Of a stretch of 60,621 bases of DNA, positions 45,008 to 58,281 are shown one piece after another. Numbering within the stretch: the stretch's first letter is position 1; each line of letters starts with the position of its first letter. The position numbers and the translations under genes are program-made. The DNA comes from Sphingomonadales bacterium (GTDB lineage Bacteria; Pseudomonadota; Alphaproteobacteria; Sphingomonadales; Sphingomonadaceae): contig JAIXYT010000045.1 of NCBI GenBank assembly GCA_027490095.1, positions 1 to 60,621 on the forward strand, given 5' to 3'. The notes under the pieces were generated by a model that was given only the letters and a program-made list of their open reading frames with translations, had not been told where the DNA came from and did no database searches.

Positions 45008-46447
45008 TCAGGCTTGGTGAATGGCCTTGGTGTGGCAGTAGCTCAGGAACCCTTCCGATCCTCCCTCGCTTCCGAACCCGGAGTCCTTGACACCGCCAAA
45101 CGGCGCATCGGCAGTCGAGATGGCGAAGTTGTTTATCCCGACCATGCCGGCCTCGATTGCATCTGCCAGTCGATTTGCCCGGCGGCCGTTTTCGGTGAAG
45201 ACGAATGCGGCAAGACCGTAGGGCAACCTGTTGGCTGCCTCGATTGCATCGTCCTCCTGCGCGAAAGGCTTGATTGCGGCAACCGGCCCGAACGGCTCGT
45301 TCTTCATGATGGCGGCATCGTCCGGTACATCAGCAAGGACGGTCGGACGAAAAAAATACCCTTGCGCTTCGCGCGCACCGCCGGCGAGAACCCGGGCGCC
45401 TCGGGCCTTTGCATCCTCCACCAGCGCGGCGACCGCATCGGGTCGGCGCCGGTTGGCGAGCGGCCCCATCTGGGTGTCAGGCAACAGGCCATTGCCCACC
45501 TTCAGCGCCGCAGTCCTGGCCGCAAAGCCCGCCACGAAGCGCTCGTAGAGGGACTCCTGCACATAGAAACGGGTCGGCGAAACACAGACCTGCCCGGCGT
45601 TCCGGAACTTCTGGGCCACGAGCATGTCGAGTGTGGCTTCCAGATCGCAGTCGTCGAACACCAGCACCGGCGCGTGGCCGCCAAGCTCCATGGTCACGCG
45701 CTTCAGCCCGTCGGCGGCCAGGTGCATCAGGTGGCGGCCCACAGGCACCGAGCCGGTGAAGCTGAGCTTGCGGATCACCGGGGAGGCAAGCAGGTGGCGG
45801 CTCACCATGTCGGGGACACCGTGGACAGACTGGCAGACCCCAGCGGGGAGGCCGGCATCGATCAGGCACTGCATCAGGGCTGCCGTACAGCCCGGCGTCT
45901 CCTCGGGCGGCTTTGCGATAACACTGCAGCCGGCGGCCAGCGCAGGCGCCAGCTTCTTCGCCATCAGATAGACGGGGAAGTTCCAGGGGCTGAACGCAGC
46001 AACAGGCCCGACGGGTTCATTCACGACGATCGAGCGCTGGCCCGTCGGCCGAACCAGCACCCGGCCATAGTTGCGCCGGGCCTCCTCGGCAAAAAAGTCG
46101 AACATCTGCGCGCTGCCGGCAAGCTCGCCGCGGGCTTCGGCCAGCGGCTTGCCCTGCTCCCGCGTCAGGATGGTCGCGATTGCCTCGGCCCGCTCGCGCA
46201 GCAGGGCCGCCGTCCGGCGCAGGATCGCGCCGCGGGTGTCCACATCGGTCGACCGCCAGACCGGAAAGGCCCGGGCGGCCCCCTCCAGCGCCTCGTCCAG
46301 ATCGGCCGCGGTTGCCAGCGGCACCGTTCCGATCGCTTCGCCAGACGAGGGATCGACCACAACATGTGCGTCGCGCCCCTCGCCCATGCGCCAGCTCTGC
46401 CCGATGAACAGGCCAAGGTCCGCTGCACTGTCGCTCATGCCCGCCAT
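45008..46447 (-). CDS. NAD(P)-dependent aldehyde dehydrogenase
   Basis: A 479-residue ALDH-superfamily enzyme. The base Glu254 lies in VTMELGGHAP and the nucleophile Cys288 in NAGQVCVSPTRFYV. The cofactor loop is FTGSVPVGRHLM, and PWNFPVYLMAKKLAPALAAG and NEPFGPVAAIKPF are further signatures. It resembles succinate-, ketoglutarate- and lact-aldehyde dehydrogenases. Anhydrogalactose dehydrogenases also belong to this superfamily, which would fit the sulfatase locus, but the substrate is not shown. ATG 46447 follows AAGG by seven bases. It is the last gene of the minus-strand run and ends 5 bases from the HsdR remnant. Confidence 0.85.
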   Translation of the reverse strand: MAGMSDSAADLGLFIGQSWRMGEGRDAHVVVDPSSGEAIGTVPLATAADLDEALEGAARAFPVWRSTDVDTRGAILRRTAALLRERAEAIATILTREQGKPLAEARGELAGSAQMFDFFAEEARRNYGRVLVRPTGQRSIVVNEPVGPVAAFSPWNFPVYLMAKKLAPALAAGCSVIAKPPEETPGCTAALMQCLIDAGLPAGVCQSVHGVPDMVSRHLLASPVIRKLSFTGSVPVGRHLMHLAADGLKRVTMELGGHAPVLVFDDCDLEATLDMLVAQKFRNAGQVCVSPTRFYVQESLYERFVAGFAARTAALKVGNGLLPDTQMGPLANRRRPDAVAALVEDAKARGARVLAGGAREAQGYFFRPTVLADVPDDAAIMKNEPFGPVAAIKPFAQEDDAIEAANRLPYGLAAFVFTENGRRANRLADAIEAGMVGINNFAISTADAPFGGVKDSGFGSEGGSEGFLSYCHTKAIHQA

Positions 46448-46569
46448 GTCCTTGCCTTGTCCCCCAAGCCCTGCCGATTCAGCTGGACCGGGAAGCGATC
46501 CAGGCGCCCGCAATGTGCACAAGCCAATGCCCTGTTCGCGCGGGAAGTCCGGACAGTGTCTGCCACCGG

Positions 46570-48177
46570 TCAAGGCCGCATATCAGGCGGCAAGATTGCT
46601 TTCTTCGGCAACTGCCGCTTCTCAGGGTCAAAGTTGTACCCTGGCACCGGGGATCTGGTCCTGGCGTCCAGCATCCGGGACATCCGGGCGACGATCGCAG
46701 GATTGCCGGCGGCGACATCGCGCGTTTCCCGCGGGTCGGCGTCCAGGTCGTAGAGTTCGAGGGGCTGGAGCGGGTCGAAGCCGGAAGGCTGGAAACGGAT
46801 GGCTTTCCACTTGCCATCCCGCACGGCCTGGGCGGGCCCTGCCTTCTCGTGAAACTCCCAATAGAGCGGCCCGGTCTGATATTGGGGCTGCCCGACAAGC
46901 GCCGGCAGAAAGGACCGCCCGTCGATCGCATCCGGTGACGAGGCGCCAGCCACATTTGCCAACGTCGGAAGCAGATCCCAGCTGGCGGATATTGTCGGAA
47001 CGGTCGCACCCGGCTTCGTCTTTCCGGCCCAATAGGCAACCAAGGGCACGCGAATTCCGCCTTCATAGAGATCCCGCTTGGCACCCCTCAGCCCGCCGGT
47101 CGCACCGAAAAAGTCGATGTCGGACCCTCCTTCGGCAGTAGGGCCATTGTCGCTGGTGAAAATAATCAGGGTATTGTCGGCCAGCCCTGCACGCGCCAAG
47201 GCAGCGCGAATTCGGCCGACCTCATCATCAAGCCGTGTTACCATCGCAGCCCGTGCCGCCCGAGGAGTTGGATGCGGCGTGTAATTGGTCCGATCCAGTG
47301 CTTTTTCGGGAAACCGCCCAACATAGCGCGACAACAGCGGCTTCGGAATCTGCAGAGCAGCGTGAGGAATAGTGGATGCGTAATACAAGAAGAAAGGCTT
47401 ATTCTTATTCTGCGCTTCTATAAAACTCTCTGCTTTTCGAATGATATGGTCAGGGGCATAATCCTCTCCCTGATATTTTGTGAATATTTCATCGGCCTTT
47501 GATTTTTCATCCGGAGATATGTGCGGAATGAAAAAGCGATTGCGAAGTGGATATCGCACACCATTCTCCCACAAATGCGTCGGATAGTAATTGTGGGCCT
47601 GCTTCTGGTCGAGATAGCCGAAGGCATAATCGAAACCCTGGCGCATGGGATCACCCGGGGTTCCCTGCATTCCAAGGCCCCATTTGCCGATGAGGGCCGT
47701 GCGATAGCCGCGCTGCTGCAGCATGGCAGGAAGCGTCACCCGTCCTTCAGCCAGCGGCATCTGGCCGCGCTCGCCTTCATCGGTGTAGTCGCCAAGCTCC
47801 CAGTTCCCGCGGATGTGCGTGTTTCCGGTGTGCTGCCCCGTCATGAGGACGGCGCGCGACGGTGCACAAACCGTCGAGCCTGCGTAATGCTGGGTAAATC
47901 GAACCCCCTCGCGCGCAAGCTGGTCCAGATTCGGCGTTTCGGCCTTCGTTTGCCCATAGGGTCCGATATCCCCATAGCCCAGATCGTCGGCGAGAATGAT
48001 GACAATGTTGGGTGGCGCCGGCTGGGTGTTGGCTGGTTTGGCCGTCGGCATGTCAGGCGCGCTGTTTGCCGAAGCGGCAGCAAGGGCTATGATGGACCCG
48101 AAGACCGTCCCCGAAAGTCGAGGCCTGGGGGCAGCCGACCGCATTTCATGGATTCCGAACAGCAACGCTGTCTTCAC
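46570..48177 (-). CDS. Secreted S1-family sulfatase (1)
   Basis: A 535-residue formylglycine-dependent sulfatase. A signal-like stretch (SGTVFGSIIALAAASANSA) precedes NIVIILADDLGYGDIGPYG with metal-binding Asp pair. The modified Cys is Cys104 in STVCAPSRAVLMTG, and IGKWGLG and IFTSDNGPTAEGG are further active-site motifs. It looks like the arylsulfatase group with a GNTHIRGN stretch. Start GTG 48177 is preceded by AGGGGAG. About 200 bases near 47340-47560 are clearly AT-richer than their surroundings. Target sulfate ester unknown. Confidence 0.9.
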   Translation of the reverse strand: MKTALLFGIHEMRSAAPRPRLSGTVFGSIIALAAASANSAPDMPTAKPANTQPAPPNIVIILADDLGYGDIGPYGQTKAETPNLDQLAREGVRFTQHYAGSTVCAPSRAVLMTGQHTGNTHIRGNWELGDYTDEGERGQMPLAEGRVTLPAMLQQRGYRTALIGKWGLGMQGTPGDPMRQGFDYAFGYLDQKQAHNYYPTHLWENGVRYPLRNRFFIPHISPDEKSKADEIFTKYQGEDYAPDHIIRKAESFIEAQNKNKPFFLYYASTIPHAALQIPKPLLSRYVGRFPEKALDRTNYTPHPTPRAARAAMVTRLDDEVGRIRAALARAGLADNTLIIFTSDNGPTAEGGSDIDFFGATGGLRGAKRDLYEGGIRVPLVAYWAGKTKPGATVPTISASWDLLPTLANVAGASSPDAIDGRSFLPALVGQPQYQTGPLYWEFHEKAGPAQAVRDGKWKAIRFQPSGFDPLQPLELYDLDADPRETRDVAAGNPAIVARMSRMLDARTRSPVPGYNFDPEKRQLPKKAILPPDMRP

Positions 48178-48242
48178 GGGACTCCCCTTTCTCGGTACAG
48201 CCTGCCAATCAACAAATCCCGGCCGGCAGGTTCTCACGGACA

Positions 48243-50039
48243 TCAGTCGGCCGCATTTCGGGCAACCGGAGAATTCGACGATCCCCGGTCGAAGGCTGAC
48301 GGATATGTGGCGACACCGCTTTCCTGCCACCCGTAGCGGATGGACTTCGCCTCGACCGAACGTCCCACACGAATGGGAATCGGGGCCCCATAAAGGGCCC
48401 ATTCCTGCTCACCAGCCAGCCGCCATCCGATCGACCCCATGTCGGCAGCGTTGATATGCAAGAACCCTGCCTCTTCCCGGAAGGTCGGCTGCGGGGTGCT
48501 GGGTTGGGCGGTCCCGTTCCAAAGACTGTACACCATCGTTCGTTCGTCGGTCCGGGACAGGTCGGGAATTCCGCCCTGCACCCTCGCAAAGGCACCGCGC
48601 GCGCGCGCCAGTTCCCTGCTCGCCGCCGGCGCGTTCGCGAGGTTGGTCTGACAATCCGGATCCTTCAGCAGATCATAAAGCTCTTCGGTCGGTCGCGGCG
48701 CGCTGAGCCACTGGGCAACGCCGTCCGAGAGCGCATTCAGCGCCTCCAGCCGGCGGATTTCCTGCATGGTCGGCAGGTTTTCCCGATAAGCCAGCCGCTG
48801 CAGCGCTGGCAGGTCGGGGCGGTGGTTGACGATATACTGATAGCGTCGGCCGATAAGGGTTCGCTGATGGCTGGCTGTCTCGTCGAACCGGTCGGCGCCG
48901 GCCAGGACATGGGACGGCTCGGCGGCTTTCCGGCGGCCGGCAAAGACCCGGCCCTGGTGCCAGGCAGCGGGGGGCGCGCCGGCCAAGGCAAGGATGGTCG
49001 GCGCCAGATCTACGAAGCTGACCAGGTCCGATCGCGTTCGAGCTTGGGTCCGGCCCGGCATCTTCAGGAACAGGGGCACGCGCAGGCCAGGCGCCTGAAG
49101 GGCACGTTTCACCCGGGGCAGCCCGTCACCATGGTCCGACGTCACCAGAATGATGCTGTCGTCGTACAACCCTTCGGCCTTCAGCCTGGCGATCAGTCGC
49201 CCGAATTCGGCATCGGCAAATGCCACGTTGTCGTACAGGCGCGCGAGGTCCTGACGGACAATCGACGTGTCGGGCAAATAGCTTGGCACCGACACGTCGG
49301 CAGGTTTCGTCAGCCCGCGAAATGCGTTCAGTACAAGCTTGTTTCTCGCCGCCACCGCCCGAACGGCCGGGTCGGGATTGCTGGCCTCGGGCGGCCAAAG
49401 ATAGGATTCGTGCGTGTAGGCGATATTGAACACGGCAAGAAGCGGCCGGCCTCTCGGTCGGTTTTCCCAATCGGCGCGAGGCTCTGATCGCGTCCAGATG
49501 GTAAAGGGGTCGCCCACCTGATAGTCCGTCTTGCCCACGTTCCAGCTGGCATAGCCTTCCCGGCGCAGCAGTTCGGGGAAGAACTTCACCTCCGGCGGTG
49601 GCACCGCAAGATACTCGACCGGCCCGCCGCCCGGCCAGGGCCCTACCCCACGGGTGCGATGGTGCTGTGCGCCGATCGACTGTTGATGCATGCCGGAAAA
49701 CAAGGCTGCGCGGCTTGGCGCGCAGACCGCCGACGTTGTGTAGGCCCGGTCGAACCGCGTGGCATGCCGGGCAAAGGCATCCAGATGCGGCGTGGAGGCC
49801 AGCCTGTCCCCATAGGCTCCCAGCCGGGGGCTGAGATCATCGAACAGGATCAGGATGATGTCAGGCTGCCGAGCATGGGCCGGCAACCCTGCAAGGCCAA
49901 GGTGAATGATGGCCAGCACCGCCAGCAGCGGTCCGGCAATCCTCAGATCTTCCCCGTTCCTGCCAAAAGTCCCGACACACCTCCTGCGAAATGCGTGTTG
50001 AAAGAGCGAACCCCGCCGAAAGCGTGTGACCCTCTTCAC
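48243..50039 (-). CDS. Secreted S1-family sulfatase (2), heparan N-sulfatase-like, extra C-terminal domain
   Basis: A 598-residue sulfatase. An Arg-rich N-terminus of about 33 residues precedes the hydrophobic core AGPLLAVLAIIHLGLAGLPAHA. Then come IILILFDDLSPRLGAYGD, the modified Cys106 in AVCAPSRAALFSG, and NVGKTDY and LVTSDHGDGLPR. The SIGAQHHRTRG stretch resembles the sulfamidase-like S1 group. After the sulfatase fold, residues 500-598 form a small beta-rich tail (MGSIGWRLAGEQEWALYG, AKSIRYGWQESGVATY) like a chitobiase C-terminal domain. GTG 50039 overlaps the previous stop (GTGA). Confidence 0.87.
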   Translation of the reverse strand: MKRVTRFRRGSLFQHAFRRRCVGTFGRNGEDLRIAGPLLAVLAIIHLGLAGLPAHARQPDIILILFDDLSPRLGAYGDRLASTPHLDAFARHATRFDRAYTTSAVCAPSRAALFSGMHQQSIGAQHHRTRGVGPWPGGGPVEYLAVPPPEVKFFPELLRREGYASWNVGKTDYQVGDPFTIWTRSEPRADWENRPRGRPLLAVFNIAYTHESYLWPPEASNPDPAVRAVAARNKLVLNAFRGLTKPADVSVPSYLPDTSIVRQDLARLYDNVAFADAEFGRLIARLKAEGLYDDSIILVTSDHGDGLPRVKRALQAPGLRVPLFLKMPGRTQARTRSDLVSFVDLAPTILALAGAPPAAWHQGRVFAGRRKAAEPSHVLAGADRFDETASHQRTLIGRRYQYIVNHRPDLPALQRLAYRENLPTMQEIRRLEALNALSDGVAQWLSAPRPTEELYDLLKDPDCQTNLANAPAASRELARARGAFARVQGGIPDLSRTDERTMVYSLWNGTAQPSTPQPTFREEAGFLHINAADMGSIGWRLAGEQEWALYGAPIPIRVGRSVEAKSIRYGWQESGVATYPSAFDRGSSNSPVARNAAD

Positions 50040-51625
50040 CGGCTGCCACCGCTGCGGCTGTCGTCGGCTTGCCGCCGCTCGAGAATGTCTTGCAGCATCG
50101 CATCCATCCGCCCGACGTCACCGGGGCGGCCGCCGGCAAGATTGTTGCGCTCGCCGATGTCCATCGACAGATCGAACAGCTGGGGTTGATCGAGCGCTCC
50201 GCTCTCGATCCCCTTGTCCGCCACGAAACCGGCGCTCTTGGGATCGCGCATCGGTGCGATGTACTTCAGCGAACCCTCGCGCAGGGCAAAGCCGGCGACG
50301 GATTCCTTGAACAGCAGCCGGCGGCCGGCAGACTCTTCGCCAAGCCAGGCGGGCAGCTGATTTTCGCTGTCGATGCCGACCGTGTCTGGCAGCCGCGCCC
50401 CCGCCAGCGCCGCAAGCGAGGCGAACAGGTCAACCTGCGAGAGCAGCGCATCGCTCACCCCCGGCTTGATTCGCCCAGGCCACCAGGCGATCAACGGAAC
50501 GCGCGCGCCAGCTTCGAACGCGCTGTACTTGCCACCGCGCAAGGGGCCGGCCGGCCTGTGGTCACCCAGGCGCTCGACCGATCCGTCCGCGTACCCATCA
50601 TCCAGAACCGGGCCATTGTCGCTGCTGAAGATGACAAGCGTGTTTTCGGCCAACCCCAGACGCTTCAGCTCATCCATGATCTTGCCTGTCATCCAGTCCA
50701 TCTGGACGATGGCGTCCCCGCGCGGCCCCATGGATGTGGTGCCCTGGAAACGCACAGCGGGCAGCCGCGGGACGTGCGGGTCGTGAAATGGGAAGAACAA
50801 GAAAAAGGGCTTGTCCCGGTTGGCGCGCATGAAATCGATGGCCTTGCCGGTGAAGACTTCCGGAAACTGCTCTTCCTTCCATTCCGCAGCCCGGCCACCC
50901 TTCATGTAGCCGATGCGCGACACACCGTTGACAATGCTGCCTGAGTGTTGCGGATTGGCCTTGTAGCGCAGCAGCTCCGGGTTGGACTGCCCGGTCGGCC
51001 GGTCACCGATCGGCTGACGATATTCGACGCTGAGCGGGTCCGCCGGATCGAGACCCACGACGCGATGGTCTTCCAGATAGACCGTCGGCACCCGATCAAC
51101 CGTCGCCGGGATCAGAAAAGAATAGTCGAAGCCGATTTCCAGAGGGCCGGGCTTGACCAGTCCGTTCCAGTCGATGCTGCCCTCGCCCAGCCCCAAATGC
51201 CATTTGCCCACGACCGCGGTCGCATAGCCCTGGTCTTTCAGGACATCGGCAATGGTAACCTTGTCCGGCTGGATCAGCGCCGGCGCATCTCCGGGGAGAA
51301 TCCGGGCGTCGCTGCGAAAGGGGTATTCACCCGTCAGCAGCGAATAGCGCGAAGGTGTGCAGGTCGCCGCCGTTGCATGGGCATCGGTGAAGCGCACGCC
51401 CTCGCGCGCCAGCCGGTCCACATTGGGCGTCGGCAGGCCCCTGGCACCATAGGAACCCAGGTCACCATAGCCCAGATCATCGGCATAGAAGATGACGATG
51501 TTGGGGGGGCGCGTCGCCCGGGTTGCCGGCACATCGATGGCAGACGCCGGCTCAGCCGCAACCGGGTCCGGCAGCGTCAGGCACAACAGCACAGTAAGCG
51601 CATACCATGGGTTGGTGGCGCTCAT
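50036..51625 (-). CDS. Secreted S1-family sulfatase (3)
   Basis: A 529-residue sulfatase with a signal peptide (ALTVLLCLTLPDPVAA). It has NIVIFYADDLGYGDLGSYG, the modified Cys89 in TCTPSRYSLLTG, VVGKWHLGLGEG, FFPFHDPHVPR and VIFSSDNGPVLDDG. The CTPSR version of the motif and the LLTGEYPFR stretch differ from its neighbours, so it is likely from another S1 subfamily with a different target. The ATG overlaps the stop of sulfatase 4 (ATGA). Confidence 0.9.
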   Translation of the reverse strand: MSATNPWYALTVLLCLTLPDPVAAEPASAIDVPATRATRPPNIVIFYADDLGYGDLGSYGARGLPTPNVDRLAREGVRFTDAHATAATCTPSRYSLLTGEYPFRSDARILPGDAPALIQPDKVTIADVLKDQGYATAVVGKWHLGLGEGSIDWNGLVKPGPLEIGFDYSFLIPATVDRVPTVYLEDHRVVGLDPADPLSVEYRQPIGDRPTGQSNPELLRYKANPQHSGSIVNGVSRIGYMKGGRAAEWKEEQFPEVFTGKAIDFMRANRDKPFFLFFPFHDPHVPRLPAVRFQGTTSMGPRGDAIVQMDWMTGKIMDELKRLGLAENTLVIFSSDNGPVLDDGYADGSVERLGDHRPAGPLRGGKYSAFEAGARVPLIAWWPGRIKPGVSDALLSQVDLFASLAALAGARLPDTVGIDSENQLPAWLGEESAGRRLLFKESVAGFALREGSLKYIAPMRDPKSAGFVADKGIESGALDQPQLFDLSMDIGERNNLAGGRPGDVGRMDAMLQDILERRQADDSRSGGSR

Positions 51626-53130
51626 GGAAGGCCTGCTCCGGTCCCGGGCTGGCCGGCTTTCGGAGCCCCTTCAGGGCCGGTCGATCCTCCGGCCGGTGGC
51701 GGCCAGGTGCCCAGCGGCGGGAAGGCCGGCTCTCGGGCCATGTTCGCGTTCCATGCGTCGAACACGGTCTTGTACCGCGCCACTTCGTCGGCGTTGGCCG
51801 GCGCAATGTCCGTGGTCTCGCCAGGATCGGCCCGCAGGTCGAACAGCGCCGCCACCTTGCCGTCGCTCACATATTTGCGGTCTCCGGCCACGATGGCGCT
51901 CGCGCCCCGGTCGAAATCACGGAAAAACAGCATCGGGTGCGGCGGTCCGCTCTTTTCCCCACGCAGATAGGGCACAAGGTCAACGCCATCGAGGGGTCGG
52001 TCCGGGCGCAGCGCGATGCCGAGCTGCCCGGCCAGCGTGCCGACGATGTCCATGCTGCTGACCGGCTGATCATGATCCCGGCCACCCGGGATCCTGGCTG
52101 GCCAGCGTATTGCAAACGGCACCCGGATGCCGCCTTCATACAGATCCCGCTTGCCTCCCCGCAGCGGTCGGTTGCTGGCAACCGGCTGATCGCCCGCCTT
52201 GCCGGGCGTGACGCCGCCATTGTCGGTCAGAAAGATGACGATCGTATCCCGGGCCCGCCCGGTGCGGTCGATCTCGGCCAGCACCTTCCCGACTCCATCG
52301 TCCATGGCGCTGATCATCGCAGCATAGGTGCGCCGCTTTTCATCTCGGATGTGCGAAAAGCGCGCGAGATAGGGGTCGGATGCCTGCAACGGCGTATGCG
52401 GCGCGTTGTAGGCAAGGTACAGAAAATAGGGCTCGGGCTGATCGGCCCGGCGCCGGATGAAATCGACGGCTCGGTCGCTGAATTCGTCGGTCAGATACTT
52501 CTGAAAATGAACCGACGTCTCATTCTGCGTCAGCTTGGCACGATACCAGTCATAGAGCTTGCGGGTCTCATAGATGTTCTCGAATTGCGTTTCCTCGGGT
52601 CGATAGCTGTGTCCACCCTCCAGCATCCCATAGAATTCATCGAAGCCGCGTTTGCGCGGGCGCAGCGACGGATGCGTCCCCATGTGCCATTTGCCGACCA
52701 GCATCGAATGATAGCCTGCGCGCTGCAGCATTTCGGGCAGGATTTCCTCGGTCAGCGGCATGCCACCCCGCGGATCGGTCGGGTCCGCATTGGGATTGCG
52801 GTCGAACCCGAAGCGGGATTGGTATCTGCCGGTCAGCAGGCCGGCCCGGCTTGGCCCACAGACCGGGAAGGTCACATAGCCACGGGTGAAGCGCACGCCT
52901 TCCCTGGCGATCCGATCGATGTTCGGGGTGGGGATATCCGTGCTGCCGTTGAGACCGACATCGGCATAGCCCTGGTCATCCGACACGATGAGCACGATGT
53001 CCGGCTTGCGGGCAGGCACTGTTTCCGCCACCGACGGCGCTGCGACGGCGAAGCCCAGGATCGGCAACACCCCACGCATCACTGACGCCATCTGGGCAAC
53101 CAGCCATTGCCATCCGCGCTCGCGCGCCAT
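51622..53130 (-). CDS. Secreted S1-family sulfatase (4), CGPSR type
   Basis: A 502-residue sulfatase with an N-terminal signal (GVLPILGFAVAAPSVAE). It has IVLIVSDDQGYADVGLNG, the modified Cys91 in FPVCGPSRAGLLTGRYQ, VGKWHMG, YNAPHTPLQ and IFLTDNGGVTPG. The CGPSR-AGLLTGRYQ form is common in the S1_19 subfamily, which includes carrageenan sulfatases; this subfamily call is tentative. A Pro/Gly-rich tail ends the protein. AGGAG lies before ATG 53130, overlapping the galactosidase stop, so it follows it after 10 bases. Confidence 0.9.
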   Translation of the reverse strand: MARERGWQWLVAQMASVMRGVLPILGFAVAAPSVAETVPARKPDIVLIVSDDQGYADVGLNGSTDIPTPNIDRIAREGVRFTRGYVTFPVCGPSRAGLLTGRYQSRFGFDRNPNADPTDPRGGMPLTEEILPEMLQRAGYHSMLVGKWHMGTHPSLRPRKRGFDEFYGMLEGGHSYRPEETQFENIYETRKLYDWYRAKLTQNETSVHFQKYLTDEFSDRAVDFIRRRADQPEPYFLYLAYNAPHTPLQASDPYLARFSHIRDEKRRTYAAMISAMDDGVGKVLAEIDRTGRARDTIVIFLTDNGGVTPGKAGDQPVASNRPLRGGKRDLYEGGIRVPFAIRWPARIPGGRDHDQPVSSMDIVGTLAGQLGIALRPDRPLDGVDLVPYLRGEKSGPPHPMLFFRDFDRGASAIVAGDRKYVSDGKVAALFDLRADPGETTDIAPANADEVARYKTVFDAWNANMAREPAFPPLGTWPPPAGGSTGPEGAPKAGQPGTGAGLP

Positions 53131-53140
53131 CAGCCTTCTC

Positions 53141-58160
<5,020 letters not shown>

Positions 58161-58281
58161 GATCCGCTTTTGCTTTCCTGAAGTCTTCCCAGGACGCCCA
58201 ACCTACATCGACTGCGCACAGTGCAGGCGTCGAAGCAGACAGTCGGCCTTGCCGGGCGCAGGTTCCCGCAGCCGCATCGCA

